Positions 1 through 11,666 of a stretch of 64,000 nucleotides of DNA are shown here, piece by piece. The stretch's first letter is position 1, and each line of letters begins with the position of its first letter. The translations under genes were made by a program, and so were the position numbers. The stretch spans positions 6,659,001 through 6,723,000 of the forward strand of contig NC_051094.1 of assembly GCF_901709675.1 (NCBI RefSeq), in the 5' to 3' direction. This DNA is from Syngnathus acus (taxonomy: Eukaryota > Chordata > Actinopteri > Syngnathiformes > Syngnathidae). The notes under the pieces were generated by a model. That model made no database searches. It was given only the letters and a program-made list of their open reading frames with translations, and was not told the origin of the DNA.

Positions 1-330
1 GTCCTTTCCACGTCATGATTTTCACCTCAGTTGCTTTCTCCTGTGTAACATTAAGTCTCTCAGGCTTTGGCCCGTGTAACCCTAAGCCGTACGCCTCCTG
101 ACAGTCACGGGCTATGACCCATCCGTCATCTAGCTTATAATTATTCCATCCAGCTTCCTCGCCCTCTCTCACTGGCTGGTTCGGCGACACATTTACCCTC
201 AGACGGTCTGCAGAAGTGATTAGAGCAGTACACGGGCAGGGCAGCCTCATCAGAGAGCAAAGTTTGAGGGAGGTTTAAAGTAGCTGGGATGTGGGTGGTG
301 ATGTTTTTTTGTTGTTTTTCTTTTTTTGCT
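1..330. promoter_or_regulatory. Weak candidate regulatory block, no gene seen
   Basis: Mixed-composition sequence without repeats, running from the window edge to a T-rich tract at about 304-330. It has a TTATAATTATTCC homeodomain-like AT core near 135 and GC-richer flanks. No coding frame or RNA gene is recognised. It resembles conserved non-coding DNA only in texture, which cannot be tested here. Confidence 0.2.
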
Positions 331-1019
331 AGATGAAAAAAAGTGAGATATCAATAGAGTGGGAGTTTGAGAAAAGGGACCAAAAAAAAAACTGTGTTGA
401 GCGTCTGCCTTACCTGAAGAACAGCATGCTGCGACCATATGCTGGTCCAGGTGGACTCGGTATCCAAGCAACTGTATCAAAACAGCGAGGGCATTGGCAA
501 TTGAATCCGGAGGACTTTACAAACTAGGAACAATGCAGCAGGTAGGATCACTTGCTCGGGCTTTTCCTTCGGCACCTCTACAGGGAGCTCATTCTGACCA
601 GGACTCGCCTCTGAAGGACCGGCGGCGTGTCTCGTGAGACGACTGAAATATTTGTCAGCAAATTTAATACTCACCAAGTTTAACCAGGAGAAAAAGTTGC
701 AAAAAGTTTACATTTATTGCTTGTAACTAACTAACTGCATCAATTCAGCTCAAATGTTTCATTAACGTTGCAACGGTCAAATTTGACAAAATATGATAAT
801 ACAAAGAAAAATTACGCAATGAAGACAATGAAAAGCTACTTCTAAAAATGTCCTCAAATTCCCAGATGTTTACATCTTGATCTGATATTTTGACATTTTC
901 TTTGAGACGTTATCAGTTTTTAATATCAATAACACGCTGATTCAATTTGCATTTACGTGTCCGCTGCTCTTTTAATCTTCTTACATTATCTTATTAGATC
1001 AACAAGTGTTTATTGTTTA
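331..1019. other. AT-rich non-coding background
   Basis: Nothing recognisable. Short open frames are scattered on both strands without a shared codon pattern. No repeat family, RNA gene or clear regulatory cluster was seen. Confidence 0.6.
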
Positions 1020-1435
1020 CTTGAAAATTAAATGGATTTGTTCCATGAGTCAAGGTAATGACCTCTGCGGCGCAGAAGGAATTTATTATTAAATTAGTTG
1101 GCTTCTTTATTTAATAAGCACTGTCGCGCTGATACGGAGCGAGCTGGCCGAGGGGATGAAAAAGGATGTTTCGGAAAAAGTTGGAAGGAATAAATGGGCT
1201 TAATTGTGCTGATGAGGAATTACAAAATAGATAACGAATTCCTTTTAAGATGCAAATGGATAATTTGTCTGCCAGTGAAAAATGTTGCATCCTGTCTGGC
1301 GTATATTCAGCAAAACACCACCAGCAACCCTCATAATAAACTTTTTATAATAATCATATTAGCAGGGCTAATTTTATCTAATTGCAACCACCTGATTCTG
1401 TGGCGAGCAGCTCGCTTACTAAGGGGGGGATGACG
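1020..1435. promoter_or_regulatory. Candidate enhancer-like block with POU and homeodomain motifs
   Basis: This block packs many developmental transcription-factor motifs. A perfect octamer ATGCAAAT lies at 1250-1257, just before a GGATAATTTG core. TTAATTG and GCTAATTTTATCTAATTG homeodomain cores lie near 1199 and 1367. An abutting inverted nuclear-receptor half-site pair, AGGTAATGACCT, lies at 1053-1064. It has no repeats, and its frames are closed or short. That clustering is typical of vertebrate conserved non-coding elements, but conservation has not been shown. Confidence 0.33.
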
Positions 1436-1880
1436 GATCGACACTGAACGTTTTCAGGCTTTCTGGAATAAAGCCCAGACTGCAGCAGGCCAGCCCAATT
1501 TTCTGAGCATCTCAACTTTCGTGCACCGGGGGGCCCAAACCTGAACCATTCTGCCGTTGGTGCTCCATATGTCTCCAAATTGCTTTTTGACCATTTCCAC
1601 AGATTAACTAAGTTAGGTGGAAAAGTTCAAATTAATCATTGGACCTTGATGTTTGAATGTGACCTTTTCACTCTTGCACGGAAGCATTCTCCCTCGAGTT
1701 AAGTTTAGTTTTCATTACATTATATGTCACTGAACTGTAGTTTTTGGTTTTGGGATGAAATCAATTTAAAAATTTAAACATTTTTCAATCACAGACACAA
1801 GTATGTTCTTCTACGTTATTTTTTTGGGTACTGATTTTGAATCTGCCCTTGTTTTGTTTTTCTATAGCATGTAAGGTTTC
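1436..1880. other. Unremarkable non-coding stretch
   Basis: Contains a GGGGGGCCC run near 1530 and ordinary AT-rich sequence leading into a microsatellite. No gene or repeat family was seen. Confidence 0.6.
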
Positions 1881-1926
1881 AATAATAATAATAATAATAA
1901 TACTCATAATAATAATAATAATAATA
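1881..1926. repeat. (AAT)n microsatellite, interrupted once
   Basis: AAT units run from 1881 to about 1901, are broken by CTCAT, then resume to about 1926. This is a simple trinucleotide repeat seen directly in the sequence. Confidence 0.95.
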
Positions 1927-3502
1927 TGGTAAAATCTGTATTTTGTAAGCAGGTCAATCTTAAAAACAAAAAAATCAAAAATCACATTTTGGAATATCAT
2001 CAGCCTTTGTTAATATCATCAGATCTTTACAATATAAGTCTCCTGTTTCCATGGTGAGAGTGGCAAAGACATTTTTTCTTTTCCAGATCGAGAGATCTGA
2101 CCTCCCTTGATTCAACATTTCACATTCCTGCTCACGCTGTCTGTCATAGCATGTCAAAACACTCCCGTCCCAATTTCTATATTCTCGGTTCATTCTGTAG
2201 GCCTCCCCATAACTAATTTACTGAAATACCCAATACTAATCTGGAAACTAACGGCAAGGAAAAAAAGGGAGCCACAGGACACACTTGCGGACAAAATATG
2301 CCATTCTTTTTTTATGGAACTTATTTTAGAAGAGAATGTCGATGGCATACTGTGTTGGGATAATGGGATACATGTGGAGATTTAATTTATCCGCACTTCA
2401 GCCTGCAGCTCCACATTAGCCTGAGTAACTTTGCAGACTGCTAAAGCTCAAGTAAAACCTTTACGGTAGGGGAGGGGGAAAAACCTAAATCTATGACAAA
2501 GTATCGTGAGAATGTCTTGTTTGTGGACAGTCCTCACTTTTCATGTCATTCAAAATGCAACATTTCTAAGCTTGTTGAACACAGTAAGTGAGCTCAATCT
2601 CAATGACAGATTTTTTAGGTCTGATCTGACCTCAGTCAGAGAATACAAATGAAGCCCAGACTTGAGTTGAGGGACATACGAATCACATTGGATGTGGTTT
2701 ACTGTGCGCTACGACAAAGGCCGCCACCTTTAGCTCCAAAGGCCTCGGAGGCAAACACTTCCTGGGAGAGGAAGAGGAGGAAGTGAGGCGGGTTGCAGAC
2801 AGACATTACGAGAGTGTACAGCAACACTCTGACCACAGGCTATGCATGCTTGAACCTTGTGGTAAACTTGGGAAATGAGGTTGCCATTCCCCTATAGTTT
2901 GCCTGCGACGCAAACCGCCGCTTTTGTGGTAGAGTTTAATTCCACTTCAAAGAAAATAGCCAATTTGACACAGTCATCTATTTTGGCTGTTAAAATATCA
3001 CTAATACAAATGTGGAACAGGAAAACATCTGCAGTAGCTTTTTAAATGAACTCCAAACAATTTGGGGGATAATGAGGTTAATGCAGAAACTCATGGTTCA
3101 CTATTAAGATACATTACAAGGTTAAGAAATGATTACATCCCTTTATTGGGTCTGGACACAAAGGGTGCAATTTAAAAGGTAATTTAGGTCAATGGGGGGA
3201 CTAAAATAACTCGCTTCAGTGTCGAGGACACCCAAGAACTTTGAACTCCTGTAGACCCTGATGTGTGTATTCTAGCTCATGACAGGGTAATCCGATATGT
3301 ATGCGTGTGTGGGCATGGCTACATTCAGAGGTAGACAGGTTCAATTGATGTTGCTGAAATAATCACTGTTATACTAAGATAAGTCTACTGTACTATGAAA
3401 TTAGTTCTCCAAGTATTTAGTACATAACCAACATCAAAATACAGTAAATTGTTCATCAAAAACGAGGTGGAAATTGTATTCATAGAAAGTATATTTAACA
3501 TT
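1927..3502. other. Non-coding background, slightly GC-richer at 2.69-2.96 kb
   Basis: No gene or known repeat is recognised. The stretch 2690-2960 is locally GC-richer (CGCCACCTTTAGC, CGACGCAAACCGCCGC). The stretch 3000-3230 is repeat-free with mixed AT cores. Neither is distinctive enough for a function. Confidence 0.55.
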
Positions 3503-3601
3503 AACTTTGCTTAAATTTAGGAAAAAGGAAAAAATTGTTCTTCAATTATGAACACTTTGCTGAAATATAGGAAAATGAAAAACTGTACATAAATTATGAT
3601 T
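3503..3601. repeat. Diverged two-copy tandem repeat, about 50-bp unit
   Basis: The unit at 3503-3552 begins AACTTTGCTTAAATTTAGG and ends CAATTATGAA. The next unit at about 3553-3601 begins CACTTTGCTGAAATATAGG and ends AAATTATGA. Spacing of matching blocks is about 50 bp. It looks like an old local duplication, with no function implied. Confidence 0.7.
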
Positions 3602-3763
3602 AGATAAATTGTATTCAAATAAATGTTAACTTTACAAACGTTAGTTGAACTTTAAGTCAACTACGACAAAACTGTATTTTGAACATTATTATATGGAATA
3701 AATAAAAGGTTTAAGCCACTTTACCGTAATTGGACACATTGAATTCAGTGATCCTTTTGCATA

Positions 3764-3778
3764 CCACTAGGGGGAGCC
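3764..3778 (+). promoter_or_regulatory. CTCF-like core, one mismatch
   Basis: CCACTAGGGGGAGCC matches the degenerate CTCF core CCASYAGRKGGCRSY except for A where C is expected at position 12. One-mismatch matches are much commoner by chance than exact ones, so occupancy is uncertain. Confidence 0.4.
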
Positions 3779-4578
3779 TCTGTACTGCATGGAATATTGT
3801 TTTTGTTCATTTATCTCGTACAATATATCCTTACCAAAATGTACTGGGGAAAAAAATGTTTTAATGAATCATATTTCAGTACAGATTATCTTTAAACACC
3901 AAATTTATATGCACATGAAGTTGCATCGCATCGTGTAGTGTCAACCCGCAGTAGGTTTGCAACCATGCAGATGACTAATATCGGTTGACAAGGTTTGTTT
4001 TATGGATTTATAGTACTGGATATTTTCACTTTTTTTTTCTTAATCTGTACTGAAAGCGGAGCTCCGTGAACAACTGGAAAGTTCCACAATACCATCGTCT
4101 GGCTCTGCAGTCTGGCAAACAGACCCGTAACGCTAACGAGATTATGGGTTTGTCCCCTGCACAACATTCCCTGCCACCGCAAGCATGAAGCATACTTAGG
4201 ATATCAAAAACTGAAATTAGAGGCGTCCCTCTCAGAACGCTGGGTTGACTAATACAGAAACAGCATGTAAACCACATGACGTATGTATTCATTTAGGGTT
4301 AGAGTGCAAGATGAAATTACAATGCGAACACAGCAGGCTGGCTCTTATTACTCACGGGATTGAGGAGGAATGCTTCATTAGTTTGGTAATTGTAAGAGAT
4401 AAAAAGAGAGAAAATGACATCTTTTATGATGGCAATCATTTATATTTAGTTATGACAGTCATGTGCAATAAGTGTGATCAAGTCAAATTGGGTCCCAGCA
4501 TGTTGCACTGTCTAATTTTTCTACCAGTGTGAGCACTTTGATGTTGTCCCAGATTACATGTTGGTATCAGAGGTTCTA
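3779..4578. other. Non-coding background
   Basis: No gene or repeat family was recognised. Two overlapping minus-strand open frames (4000-4292) share no recognisable domain and look like chance frames. Confidence 0.55.
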
Positions 4579-4595
4579 CGACTGTCCAACAGTCG
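4579..4595. repeat. Short perfect hairpin, 7-bp arms
   Basis: CGACTGT, a 3-base loop CCA, then ACAGTCG. A perfect inverted repeat of this size occurs by chance in a window of this length, so it is recorded only as a structure. Confidence 0.6.
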
Positions 4596-4693
4596 CGATA
4601 CTAGCGGGAATTCCTTCTTCACTGCAAATAAGGTTGTATTTAAACTGGGACATGGATGACTTCTATATGCTTTCATTGCTTGTTTGAGGACAG

Positions 4694-4705
4694 TTTTTTT
4701 TTTTT
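4694..4705. repeat. T homopolymer (12)
   Basis: Uninterrupted T run, directly seen. No adjoining retrotransposon tail was recognised. Confidence 0.9.
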
Positions 4706-4779
4706 GGTGCGTCAGGACAAAGTTTCACTGTTCTCCATTTAATCCACATCATCTTTAAAAAGTAATAGAGAGAAGAAAC

Positions 4780-4880
4780 AAATTAAAAAATATATAATAG
4801 TAATAATAAATTTAAATAATTAAATATTATTAAATATATTATTATTATATTATAATAATATATTAAATAAATTTAACAAA
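4780..4880. repeat. AT-only low-complexity tract with imperfect palindrome
   Basis: About 100 bases of nearly pure A/T. The arms AATATATTATTAT (4833-4845) and ATAATAATATATT (4852-4864) are exact inverse complements. AAATTT-containing flanks continue the symmetry imperfectly from about 4808 to 4874. Such tracts can unpair easily or extrude cruciforms, and are sometimes matrix-attachment regions. That role is inference. Confidence 0.75.
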
Positions 4881-6020
4881 AAATATATTTTAGTTCCAAT
4901 TAAATAAGATAACACTACTTGAAAACAATACAGTAGTGAGGACAGGGACAGTCTCATCCCACAACAATGTGAACTCCGTCTTGTGCCAAATTGTACTTGT
5001 GCAAAGTCTAAGAAAGTACCAAAAGGAAGAAAACGAAAATAGGGCCACTGTATTTCATTCATGTTCATTTTCAAAGAGTCAGTTTTAGACAAAGTGGTTA
5101 TACTATACTGCCTTTTTTACTTAGTCCTGGATGCTTTGTTAAATTCCAATGCAATCCTCCAATGACATGTTGAGCTTTGTGAAAACATAGTACATGCTTG
5201 TATCAATCAATTATGTATATCGTAAAGGTCAAAACACATGTGACGACACGACACAAACACATACAGCATTAAGTGATGACTATGAAAACATTGATTTACA
5301 TATCCAGTACTAAATCTGTCTCTGACTTACTAGTGGTGTACTTTCATTTCTTCCCGCTAAATAACATTTGAACATGTGACTGTGACAACATGTTGATTTC
5401 ATAAACGATGTGGCATGTATGTATATCAGCGGGTGGGTCCCAGTGCCCCCGATTGATGGACCCTCACCACAGACCACTACCACTTTCCTCCATGAGGACA
5501 ATGCTATGCTGACGTGCTCACCGGGCCAGAAAGTAACTGACAGTCAATGCCAAGTATTCAGTTTCCGACATAAGAGTTTCTCCTCATCTTCGTTTGGTCA
5601 CTACACCCTTTACTTGTCCTCTGTCCACCCCCTCCTCTTGTCTGGAGGAAAAGGGCTCTTGTAACCTCACAGAGAGACACTGATCCCCGAGCACAGCATC
5701 TGCTGACAAGCCAGTCTCCCATTCAAGTCTTGGCTGGAAGCAGGGGCTGCCGAGAAACCCAATCCAGCTTGGCAAGGTCTCAACAATCGCTTCCTGCCCT
5801 GTCCGGGCCCACACAGCTAAGTACTCTTAATTAAAGAGGTTAACTTGTCGAAGATGTGACCAGAGGAAAAAAGGATGAAAAAAAAAAAAACACGGAACAA
5901 TCACATCACTGTTTCCTCTGGCGCAACAAAAGACGTTTCCCCTCTGACAAGGTAGGACATGAGCCCTGATACCTAAACAAATACATTAAAGGAGAATTGA
6001 GTAAGGGATCCTCTTTAAAT
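4881..6020. other. Non-coding stretch, GC-richer at 5.55-5.82 kb
   Basis: The first half is AT-rich background. 5550-5820 is GC-richer with open frames on both strands, but none has a recognisable domain. An interrupted palindrome with TTAATTAA at its centre lies at 5824-5838 (CTCTT, AATTA, AAGAG). An A run lies at about 5879-5891. Confidence 0.5.
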
Positions 6021-6560
6021 GTCTCTTAATAAGCTCGAACCCCCACGACAAACTCTCACAGACACATTTGGCCCAGATGGAAGGGGAGGGGAGGAGAGGC
6101 AAGGGGGATGAGGTGAGTGGGGAGTTCATGATGTGCTCTTGGACAGCTTTGCACTCTCCCTGATGCACTCGAAGCCCAAAGAAGCTGTAACAAGAGAAGA
6201 GCAATTTGAGTCTTTCTCTTCTACTTCTTGTTGCTTGTCAGCATGCATATTCATGAAGTTTGGTCAGTGCCAGAGACATCTGTACTGGCCTGTGAGACTG
6301 CCTACTAAATGTCGAAGGAATTAGACATGTAAATTTATACTCAGAGATTCTGGATAATATATCAGTTTGTTGTTTTTATATTTCACCGATCTTTGTGTGT
6401 TGATTTTGCGGAAGCATCCCTGCAGAATTGAAGCCTCTTCGCAGAGCTACCAGACCGCAAATGACAGAATCTCGACTGCCGACCTGATGAGTCTTCTCAG
6501 TAAAACACGCAGAGTTCAACTAATTAAGCAGTTATGCCTTCGCTCTTAAAATCGACGCCC
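6021..6560. promoter_or_regulatory. Candidate regulatory block with purine-rich core
   Basis: Repeat-free and more complex in composition than its flanks. It contains a G-rich stretch at 6072-6122, a GCATATTCATGAAG AT core near 6244, and a TTCAACTAATTAAGCAG homeodomain-type core near 6513. Open frames here are short and unsupported. The motif texture resembles vertebrate conserved non-coding DNA. Confidence 0.28.
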
Positions 6561-8499
6561 ACAATCTTCTTTTATCGAGGGTGTAAATATATAAGGCTTT
6601 TCTATTGAACTCCATCAACCTCAAGAAAGAAATGCAGGATTCTGCGAAAAACCCTGAGTAGTGTTCATGGTAATCAAAGGCAAACACATTCTTCTAGTGT
6701 AAAAATATGCCTTGTTAAATGGATCATCACCAATGTTTCTTTGTACTCCCCTCACATACTCACCCAAATGGACCCCACACAGCCAGAAGAACCATGTGAT
6801 AACATTTGTAAAGCCATTTAGTTTGTTTCTTCAGTTCATACCAAAATAGTCAACTGTTTTGAAAAAGCAGTGGATGGATCTTAAGAGTAATTCCCCAAAT
6901 TTTCTTATTGACATCTCAGGAAGTCATGCTTGCATCTCAAACCACAGTGCACACAATGTCATGTAAGCAGTCGCGTCTCTTTGTGCGCTTCATTGGTAGT
7001 TTTCCTAAGCAGTTCAAAGAGTTCTTCGTCAATGACAAGTATTGATTAAAAAGGAAAGCGTAGCCACTTCAATGCAGCCTCTGTGGAAGACATGGCGGGG
7101 GCAGCCGTAGAGTCCGACACATTGGATTCTACAAATAAATGTTCATCAGTTCAGTCAAAACACATTTGGCTCTCAAGCGGATCCTGACGGGACACAGGGG
7201 GCACTTTGTTATCATTGACTGTCAGAACATAAGTCATCTTTGGTTTCTTGCTTAGACACAGAAGCCCAAACTTCCAGAACAACAAACATTGTGTGTTGTT
7301 GTAGTAAAACCACAAAACTGACTAAAACTTTGAGACAAGAACTAGACCAAGAAAGAAATGAGGCCTGTATGATGAACAATTTGTTTTCATAGGCAGCTTA
7401 TGCTCTGAACCATTTAGAACAGGCACAAATTATTTATCTGAAAAGAGAAAAATGACAATATGGTGTGTGTGATGACAAGTCATTGTGCAGCAGCACAAAT
7501 TGCAGAAGCTCACTTTGCGAATCTAAGCTCACCCAAGTATAAACAGTAGTTGTCAAACAACAAAAAAACAAGACATTGATGGGGAATTATCTACAGTGTT
7601 TGGGTGGATTTCAGAAATATGAAAGAATTAAACATTCTGTATTGGAAAGAACGCTCCCCTCTAGTGATGATCAGACAGGGACTGATAACACCTTCAATGC
7701 CAAATTGTGGCGAAGCGGTAATCTGTCATGCTTGATGGCCCAGAAGAAACGTGCATTGTCATGGATGACATCAAACTCCAGTCTATCCACAATACTCTGA
7801 GGCTGGATACATCACAAACAAATCGTACGATGCCTAGCTGGAGCACAGCCGTCCTGACTGGTCTTGAGAATAAATCCCGACTCCCGTATCAGAAGCTCGG
7901 CTTCTGTTTGTGAGGCTTCTGTTGGCAAAGGAGTGAAAAGTATTTCAGAGGTGGATATTCTGCTATTGTTTTAGTAAAGCTCAAGGTAAAAAGGACACCT
8001 TGTCAGTCACACCTTCTGTCTCTAATTGGTTGTTTTTCCACGGGCTCCGTCGGTTCTTAAATATGTAATTTTATTGAATTAACTTCTTGATCTGATGTTA
8101 CCCACTGCCTAATTCACCTGGCAACAGTTGAATAAGGGGGGGGCAACTTCCTCTTTAAGGTTGACTAGAGGAGAACACTTTTGAAAAGACAGTGGTGTTC
8201 CTGGTGGGATGCCTGAGCCAAGCGCCACACTGTTCCGTTGCCTTTGTTGCTGAATTCACTCCTGTGTTTTTTTTTAACCCGCCGGGATCAATGTCCACAA
8301 GAGATGGTAATCACCACGACAACATGCAGCGGCACAGCTCATTAGAGCACGGGCATAGCTCACATCAGGATACTTGTCTACTTTTTAAAACAGGCACATT
8401 AGTCTTTGCCACTACGTGATGAAGCACTAGCATTGATCCAAGCACCGAGGAGGCAAGGCTGAACACTAGCTTGCGGCAAAGGTTCACGCTTGCACCCAA
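6561..8499. other. Non-coding background
   Basis: No gene or repeat family was identified. A two-mismatch CTCF-like core lies at 7653-7667 on the minus strand (GCTCCCCTCTAGTGA). A run of seven or more G lies near 8138. The moderately GC-rich 7.77-7.92 kb stretch might be regulatory, but nothing specific supports that. Confidence 0.5.
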
Positions 8500-8720
8500 A
8501 AAGCGTCACTTCCAAAGCACGCGACTCCCACTCCTTCCTTTCCCCACTCTTGTAGTGCGGTCACATAATAGGATATGATTGCTCCTCAATCATTGTCTTT
8601 CTCGGAGCCCATTGGAGATGCCCGCGCCCTGAATTGAGTCGGCATGTAAATACTCATTACTGGCGGGTGATAGATGGAGCCTTTCCTCCCTGTACTGTGC
8701 AGTTGTAATAAACAATCAAT
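8500..8720. promoter_or_regulatory. Candidate regulatory block
   Basis: Repeat-free block with CCTCAATCATTG, GAGCCCATTGG (inverted CCAAT), GTAAATACTCATTAC and AATAAACAATCAATG cores (homeodomain, NF-Y, forkhead and Sox types). No coding signal was seen. The call rests on motif density alone. Confidence 0.28.
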
Positions 8721-9300
8721 GAGGAAGCATGTGTGCACAAATCATGCCGTATGCCACCTCACTGGCATCAATATTCTGTATGAGTGCTGTTGTTTTCCAC
8801 TCTCAGGGTCAATACTAATAGACCAGTGCAAAGATTGGACATTGGTACTCTGCAATCCATACCAAATAGACACAATGATGTTACCACTAGACTAGTGAAC
8901 GCCTACGCTGTATTTTATAATGTACTTCATATTTTAGCTCCACAGGCTAGTGTGGCATGTGACACTAAATATTTCTATGAAAATGTTTTACTACAAATTA
9001 TATGTCATTTATCAACTATGTATGCCTGTGATAGTATGACATATTTGATGGTATTGCAAACAAGCTTTTTTTGCAATTCAGTGTGAAACTACTATCGTAC
9101 AAACAGGTCCAAAAAAGGGTCACTGATTCATTGGTGAACAGGAGGGCTTGGTGCTCAGGCCTAAAGCAGTGGTAAGAAATGCTTAACAATCAATGGGAAT
9201 AAAAGCCATGACAGATACTTTATTTTTTCAATCATTAAAGAGTTTCTTTTGTTTTTTTGTCCTTCAACTGCATCCACCATGAGTTCAGCAGCAGTTCAGA
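8721..9300. other. Non-coding background
   Basis: AT-rich sequence with overlapping plus-strand open frames that encode no recognisable protein. No repeat family was recognised. Confidence 0.55.
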
Positions 9301-9480
9301 GAAGATGCGCCAAAAGGTCACAGGACAAAAGATAACACTTCATAAAACAGCTAATTAGATTTAATGGACTGTGACAAATACTCATTTAATAGGGGATGGC
9401 TAATTTGAAAAAAAGTCATATCCTGTTTCCAAATTACTCAAATAATTAATAAACAATGTTAATGAAATTTTAATTTGGAA
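9301..9480. promoter_or_regulatory. Candidate homeodomain-rich element
   Basis: Contains CTAATTAG followed by ATTTAATG (9344-9372) and further ATTTAAT, GCTAATTTG and TAATTAAT cores. A related 29-bp string recurs near 48.7 kb. Motif clustering suggests a homeodomain-responsive element. Conservation is untested. Confidence 0.3.
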
Positions 9481-9540
9481 GGTTCTTAGATCCGTAGGCG
9501 CAAATTATAACAATTTCAAATGCGATCATTTATGTGTCTA

Positions 9541-9610
9541 GATCAGGGATCGTTAACCGGTGGCCTCTAGTGGTCTGTGCCGGTATTGCATGTGCTTAGG
9601 AAATTGGAAA
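9541..9610. mobile_element. Possible hAT-like repeat edge
   Basis: GATCAGGGATCGTTAACCGG followed by TGGCCTCTAGTGG resembles the left edge of fish hAT-type repeats that begin CAGGGGTTCTCAACC. Only the edge is legible and no right end was found. It could be coincidence. Confidence 0.22.
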
Positions 9611-10609
9611 TAGAAAATAACATTTTAAAAGTAAAATTGATTTATTATTTAGACTTGGTGATAATGGTGGAGAAAAGACCTTGGACAAAAATCAATTCAT
9701 CAAGTCTAGATGGAACAAGCAAATGAAGACTTACCATAAAAAATCTAATGTATCATTATGTATCATATCTGAAACCACTTACTAATAGATTTGCATAAAT
9801 TAATTAACTGCTTAAGAGATGATCACAGACCTGGGAGCAATCAATAGTGGTTGCCTTTAGGGATGGACTAAAATATCCTTCGATCGACATTACATCCTGG
9901 ACTGGTCACCTCATCACTGGTCACAAGATGACTCAGTGACTCAGTGAGAAATGAAGCAAACTCATGCGTACACCATGAGTGATAAGATCAATTTTAGAGG
10001 AAGGAAATGAGGATGATGTATTCTTTTTTGTTTTTTAATCATCCACCAAACAATGTTGAAAAATTAAAACTAGCCAAAGCTGTGACTGAATGAGAAGCAT
10101 CACTGCTACAAGCAATGCACTCCATTGCACACAATGATTCCCAGACATAATTAATCAACAATCTATTCCACAAAAATGACAGAATTCTTAACGATGGCTT
10201 AATAGATCTGCTTTACATTCCAAAGCATACAAGTGTGGTGTCAATTTAAGTACAAGCTGACTGTCAAATGTAAAACCATGCCCACAAGAGAGTGAGAACA
10301 TCCTTCCCGTCTTGCCTCTGGCTGAGTTCAGAAAAGAACGGAAAATACGATATTCATAGCGCTCTTCTCTCGGAGAACAATCCTGAGTCATATAGCATTC
10401 GAGTACTTTTCTCTATGAAAGATGATGTTTTCTTCGAACCGGAGACAATAAATTGTCTTTTTAGGTTTGGTAAGGGAGCTGCATTGCAAATCAAACTGCC
10501 CTTTGAGAATTATTTGCAGTATATCTTTGTCACAAGCTGTAAATGGAATACTAATACTTTTGTACCTTGCACCATTCACCACACAGTGCTTCTGTGAAAG
10601 CAAATAAAA
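9611..10609. other. Non-coding stretch with tandem AP-1 motif
   Basis: Ordinary AT-rich sequence. Notable are a repeated ACTGGTCAC word at 9901-9924 and the tandem AP-1 pair listed separately. A sequence at about 10147-10180 (ATTAATCAACAATCTATTCC) resembles one at about 14650. Opposed open frames at 10.29-10.60 kb lack recognisable domains. Confidence 0.5.
9929..9943 (+). promoter_or_regulatory. Tandem pair of AP-1 consensus sites
   Basis: TGACTCAG occurs twice back to back (TGACTCA at 9929-9935 and 9937-9943). TGACTCA is the classic Jun/Fos binding site. The 8-bp spacing is under one helical turn, so simultaneous occupancy may be awkward. The pair could also be a minor slippage duplication. 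Confidence 0.45.
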
Positions 10610-10960
10610 ACATTTGGGACTCTAATGATGAATACCTCAGGCTGTCTGCACTGCTGCTGCACAATGATTAATATGTTGCCTGAAATGATGCACCTGCATT
10701 TCCATCCTAAGGCAGATTATTATTAACTACAAAAGGCAGGAAACAAGTTTATTAGAAAACATGAGGTCCTAATTAAGACCCTGTTGCATTGTAGTGACTG
10801 AGTAACACAATGCACACTAAACAATAAAAATAAGCCTTGAATAAACAAACAGCAAGCTCCTCTTAAAAACAGTGATTGTGTTTGCAGATGATAACGCATT
10901 GTGTGGAAAGGAGACAAAGGCAGTAAACACGGGCTGTAACGTAAAACATGAGACAATACA
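10610..10960. promoter_or_regulatory. Candidate regulatory block with palindromic TAATTA
   Basis: Repeat-free. It contains GGTCCTAATTAAGACC (10765-10780), symmetric apart from one mismatched pair, and CAATGATTAATATG near 10662. It also contains an 8-bp inverted repeat, TGCATTGT/ACAATGCA (10785-10814), and Sox/forkhead-type AACAATAAAAATAAG. No coding signal was seen. Confidence 0.33.
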
Positions 10961-11570
10961 GAAAAGACAAACGGCTCTATATTAGATTACAGTACTTGGG
11001 GGGTACAGTACAGTAAAACACATGAAAAACACAAAAATACAGAAACTGCTTTGGGCCACAGCTCTCATCCAGTTGCTCACACACAGCTTAGTACATTAGT
11101 CGTGCATTGTGCGAAAAAATAAGCAACATATTGTTTCAAAGTTGCATGCAGCAGTTGGAGCTTGGTATAAACTCCCTCACTCACATGAAAAAAAAAAACA
11201 ACAGATAAAATTTTGTTCGAGTAAAATTCACAGTAGTGTATTTTTGAAATATCAAAATATATCGGCTTTCAGGCAATTTACAGGTTACCACATTCAGTGT
11301 CTATTGCTACTAAATTAATACAAGAAGGAATCCATATTTTACAACTTTGCCTTGAAGCACGCGTTGACCTGTGTTCAATTATGGATCAATGACTCGAAGC
11401 TACAACAACCATTCCCAAATTTTCAATGGGTCACCAAAGAAAACAGTACTGCCATTGTTTCAGTTCGTGTGACTGCTCTATTTCCCCTCAGATTTTTGAT
11501 GAAAGTCAACATTTCAAACTTTTTTCATACTTTCCATTGTATCTGCTTGTCTGTCTCACTGTTCTGAGGT
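10961..11570. other. Non-coding background
   Basis: No gene or repeat was recognised. Short GTACAGTACAGT words occur near 11005. The overlapping plus-strand frames at 11.35-11.77 kb run into the repeat that follows and are not supported. Confidence 0.55.
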
Positions 11571-11666
11571 TTGGCACCAAGTCCAGGATGCGTCCTGCCT
11601 CTTACCTAACGTCAGCTGGGATAGGCTTCATATGGATAAGTGCTATAAAAAATGGATGGGTGGATG
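11571..11666 (+). mobile_element. 3' tail of a ubiquitous fish SINE-like repeat
   Basis: GTCAGCTGGGATAGGCTTCA followed by GGATAAGTGCTATAAAAAATGG and GGATGGGTGG matches the tail of a very common teleost interspersed repeat (GGATAGGCTCCAGC, then GGATAAGCGG, then AAATGGATGG). The copy is degenerate, with an internal deletion. It abuts an oppositely oriented copy. Confidence 0.75.

Noticed and set aside
6072-6122. Possible G-quadruplex in G-rich run
   Set aside because: Loops of about 12 and 19 bases between G runs make a stable quadruplex unlikely.
10783-10814. Resemblance to miR-33 (TTGCATTGTAGTG)
   Set aside because: Only part of the seed region matches, and the stem is 8 bp, far short of a precursor hairpin.
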